Shown here piece after piece: positions 6,207-7,699 of a stretch of DNA of 7,699 bases. Within the stretch, counting starts at the first letter, position 1. Each line of letters opens with the position of its first letter. Under the pieces are notes generated by a model, which saw only the letters and a list, made by a program, of their open reading frames with translations, was not told where the DNA came from and did not search any database. A program made the position numbers and the translations under genes. This stretch comes from SLSG01 sp041690235 (GTDB lineage: Bacteria > Bacteroidota > Bacteroidia > Bacteroidales > UBA7960), in contig JAWLHS010000119.1 of the NCBI GenBank assembly GCA_041690235.1, positions 1 through 7,699 on the forward strand, written 5' to 3'.

Positions 6207-7634
6207 TTACAGGGTGATTGGAATTCCCGTATAGAAATCCAGGATCTTCTCCCTGAACACATAGTCGTATTTCGACTGCAGCATTTCCGATTGTGCGTTT
6301 GTAAGGCGATTTTTGGCATCGTTGTACTCCAGCACGTTTAACAGTCCCACATTGAAACGCTGTTCCGTATAGCGGAAAGACTCCTCCAGGGCTTCCACAT
6401 TTTTTTCTGAGGCCAGGTACCTTTTCAGGGCAGCCTGGGCATCCGCATGGGCCTGCTGAATGGTTTTAAACAACTGGTCGCGTACCAGCTGGTGAGACAG
6501 TTTGGCGTTTTCCAGGGATATGCGTGAGCGCCCAATGGCGGTCCGCGTCTGAAAATTGTTGAAGATCGGGATGGTAAGGTATAGCCCGATACTTCGGTTC
6601 AGGTTGTCGCTAAGCTGGTCTCTGAACGGCTTCATGCGGGTATCATATTCGAACGAAGGGGCAAACACCGGAACACCGGTGGCCGTTTCTCCGATTTGTT
6701 GCGGTTCCCCCGGGATGACATCTATTACCTCCCTGCTGGCGCCCGAGAAACCGGTCCCGTAACTCCCCCTGATGCTGAGCATGGGACTCCGGCCACCGCG
6801 GGCGATCTGCAGTCCCTTTTCAGCACTCGCCACCCTGAAGTCCGCCGCCTTCACCTGGGGCTGGGTCTGGACCGCCGAATTAAACACCTGCATGGGGGAA
6901 AACGCCAGGTCATCCCCGGGAAGAATGGTGATATCCGGAACCACGATCCGCAATTCCTCCGGATTATCCAGATCCAGGAGCTGGGCGAGGTTGAGATAAG
7001 CAATATCCAGTTGGTTGCCGGCATTGACAACCTGGACCTCTTCACCCGCCAGCTGTGCCTGAACGGTAAACAAACTACCCATCGGAAGGGTACCTGCATC
7101 GACCAGCCGGGCGGTGCGATCCACTTGTTGCTGCGTGATATCCAGTTGATTACGGGCAATCTCCAACAGTTCCATACTGAAAAGGATCTGCAAATAGGCC
7201 GATGCGACCGCCAAAGAGATGTCGTTTTCCATGGTTTCCACGTCGTAGCGACTCGCCTCCAGTTCCATGGAGCTTTGCTGAATGCTGTTGTGAACCTGAA
7301 AACCGCCAAAGAGGGTCATGCCGCTGCCGATGTTGAAATTGTTGAACTGCACCCGTTCGGTGGCGAATTCGTTTGTAAACTGGTCAATCGTACGACCAAA
7401 GTTGTAACCATGGGAAGCATTGGCATTCAGGTTCGGAAAACGGTTGGCCTGACTCTGAAGCAGGTTTTCGCTTGCCATTTCAACCCCCAACTGTTGTTGC
7501 TTGATCTGGATGTTGTTTTCAAGTGCGTGCTGCACACAGGATTCCAGCGTCCACAACTCTTGTCCCTGCAAGGCAAAGGCAATGACAGAGCCGCCCAGAA
7601 TAAGCATGAAGCGGAAAAACACGAATTTATTCAT
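6207..7634 (-). CDS. TolC-family outer-membrane efflux channel protein
   Basis: Forms the trimeric outer-membrane barrel and periplasmic alpha-helical tunnel of a tripartite exporter or type I secretion system. The 475-residue precursor has a signal peptide (about 1-24, hydrophobic FMLILGGSVIAFALQ, cleavage probably near QG-QE). The mature start, ELWTLESCVQHALENNIQIK, is the classic OEP opening. Two repeats follow, each with coiled-coil helices (about 31-65 and 120-220; 243-280 and 365-465) flanking barrel strands (about 66-118 and 283-360). The YNFGRTIDQFTNEF stretch (77-90) and LTIPIFNN (353-360) are typical of Bacteroidota members. The second barrel segment has a long outer loop (about 296-345). 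The ATG at 7634 gives a proper signal peptide. This is the first gene of the block, with a candidate promoter 56 bases upstream and the HlyD-type adaptor downstream. The substrate cannot be inferred. Confidence 0.95.
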   Translation of the reverse strand: MNKFVFFRFMLILGGSVIAFALQGQELWTLESCVQHALENNIQIKQQQLGVEMASENLLQSQANRFPNLNANASHGYNFGRTIDQFTNEFATERVQFNNFNIGSGMTLFGGFQVHNSIQQSSMELEASRYDVETMENDISLAVASAYLQILFSMELLEIARNQLDITQQQVDRTARLVDAGTLPMGSLFTVQAQLAGEEVQVVNAGNQLDIAYLNLAQLLDLDNPEELRIVVPDITILPGDDLAFSPMQVFNSAVQTQPQVKAADFRVASAEKGLQIARGGRSPMLSIRGSYGTGFSGASREVIDVIPGEPQQIGETATGVPVFAPSFEYDTRMKPFRDQLSDNLNRSIGLYLTIPIFNNFQTRTAIGRSRISLENAKLSHQLVRDQLFKTIQQAHADAQAALKRYLASEKNVEALEESFRYTEQRFNVGLLNVLEYNDAKNRLTNAQSEMLQSKYDYVFREKILDFYTGIPITL

Positions 7635-7690
7635 GGAGAAAATGTTATCTGTTTGGAAGGAAGAAAAAAGGCTTGGGTTGGTTTAACCCG

Positions 7691-7698
7691 CAAAGTTA
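7691..7698 (-). promoter_or_regulatory. Candidate Bacteroidota -7 promoter box for the efflux/tsaB block
   Basis: The minus strand reads TAACTTTG, an exact match to the TAnnTTTG -7 consensus used by the primary sigma factor of Bacteroidota. It lies 56 bases before the TolC-like ATG, a plausible leader length. The -33 TTTG element would fall outside the window and cannot be checked. A short inverted repeat, GGGTT/AACCC (7675-7679 and 7685-7689, 5-base loop), lies at the expected transcription start. Confidence 0.5.
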
Positions 7699-7699
7699 A

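Noticed and set aside
1..7699. Search for a defence system, mobile element, CRISPR array, tRNA or other RNA gene
   Set aside because: Six housekeeping or transport genes account for nearly all bases. No direct repeats, transposase, integrase or cloverleaf-like sequence was seen, and composition is even throughout.

Overview
The window is an ordinary-looking chromosomal stretch from a member of the Bacteroidota, most likely near Bacteroidales or a related class. The evidence is the TolC-like protein with the phylum-typical barrel motif (YNFGRTIDQFTNEF), an A-rich leader in place of a Shine-Dalgarno site before priA, a TAnnTTTG promoter box ahead of the tolC-like gene, and the compact FtsB/DivIC-family protein. 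Base composition is even and, by eye, somewhat above 50% GC. Six protein genes fill almost the whole window. No RNA gene, insertion sequence, CRISPR array or phage-like segment was seen.

Left part, plus strand: a 6-phosphofructokinase of the long PPi-PFK-like lineage (9-1106), but with the Gly residue associated with ATP use. It is followed after 66 bases by the replication-restart helicase PriA (1173-3665), which is complete with all helicase motifs and eight zinc-binding cysteines.

Right part, minus strand, read from right to left: a TolC-type outer-membrane channel protein (7634-6207), a membrane-anchored HlyD/MacA-type periplasmic adaptor (6117-4753), TsaB of the t6A tRNA-modification system (4747-4025), and a small FtsB/DivIC-family division protein (about 3939-3646). 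A candidate promoter lies at the right edge. The adaptor and tsaB are 5 bases apart, so an efflux pair and two housekeeping genes probably share a transcript. The two gene blocks converge, and the 3' ends of priA and the division gene overlap by 20 bases.

The channel and adaptor would form two of the three layers of a tripartite exporter. The inner-membrane pump is not in the window, and tsaB sits where an ABC or RND gene often follows. I found no convincing undescribed system. The points most worth checking are the phosphate donor of the phosphofructokinase, the missing pump partner, the acidic insert in the adaptor and the start codon of the division gene.
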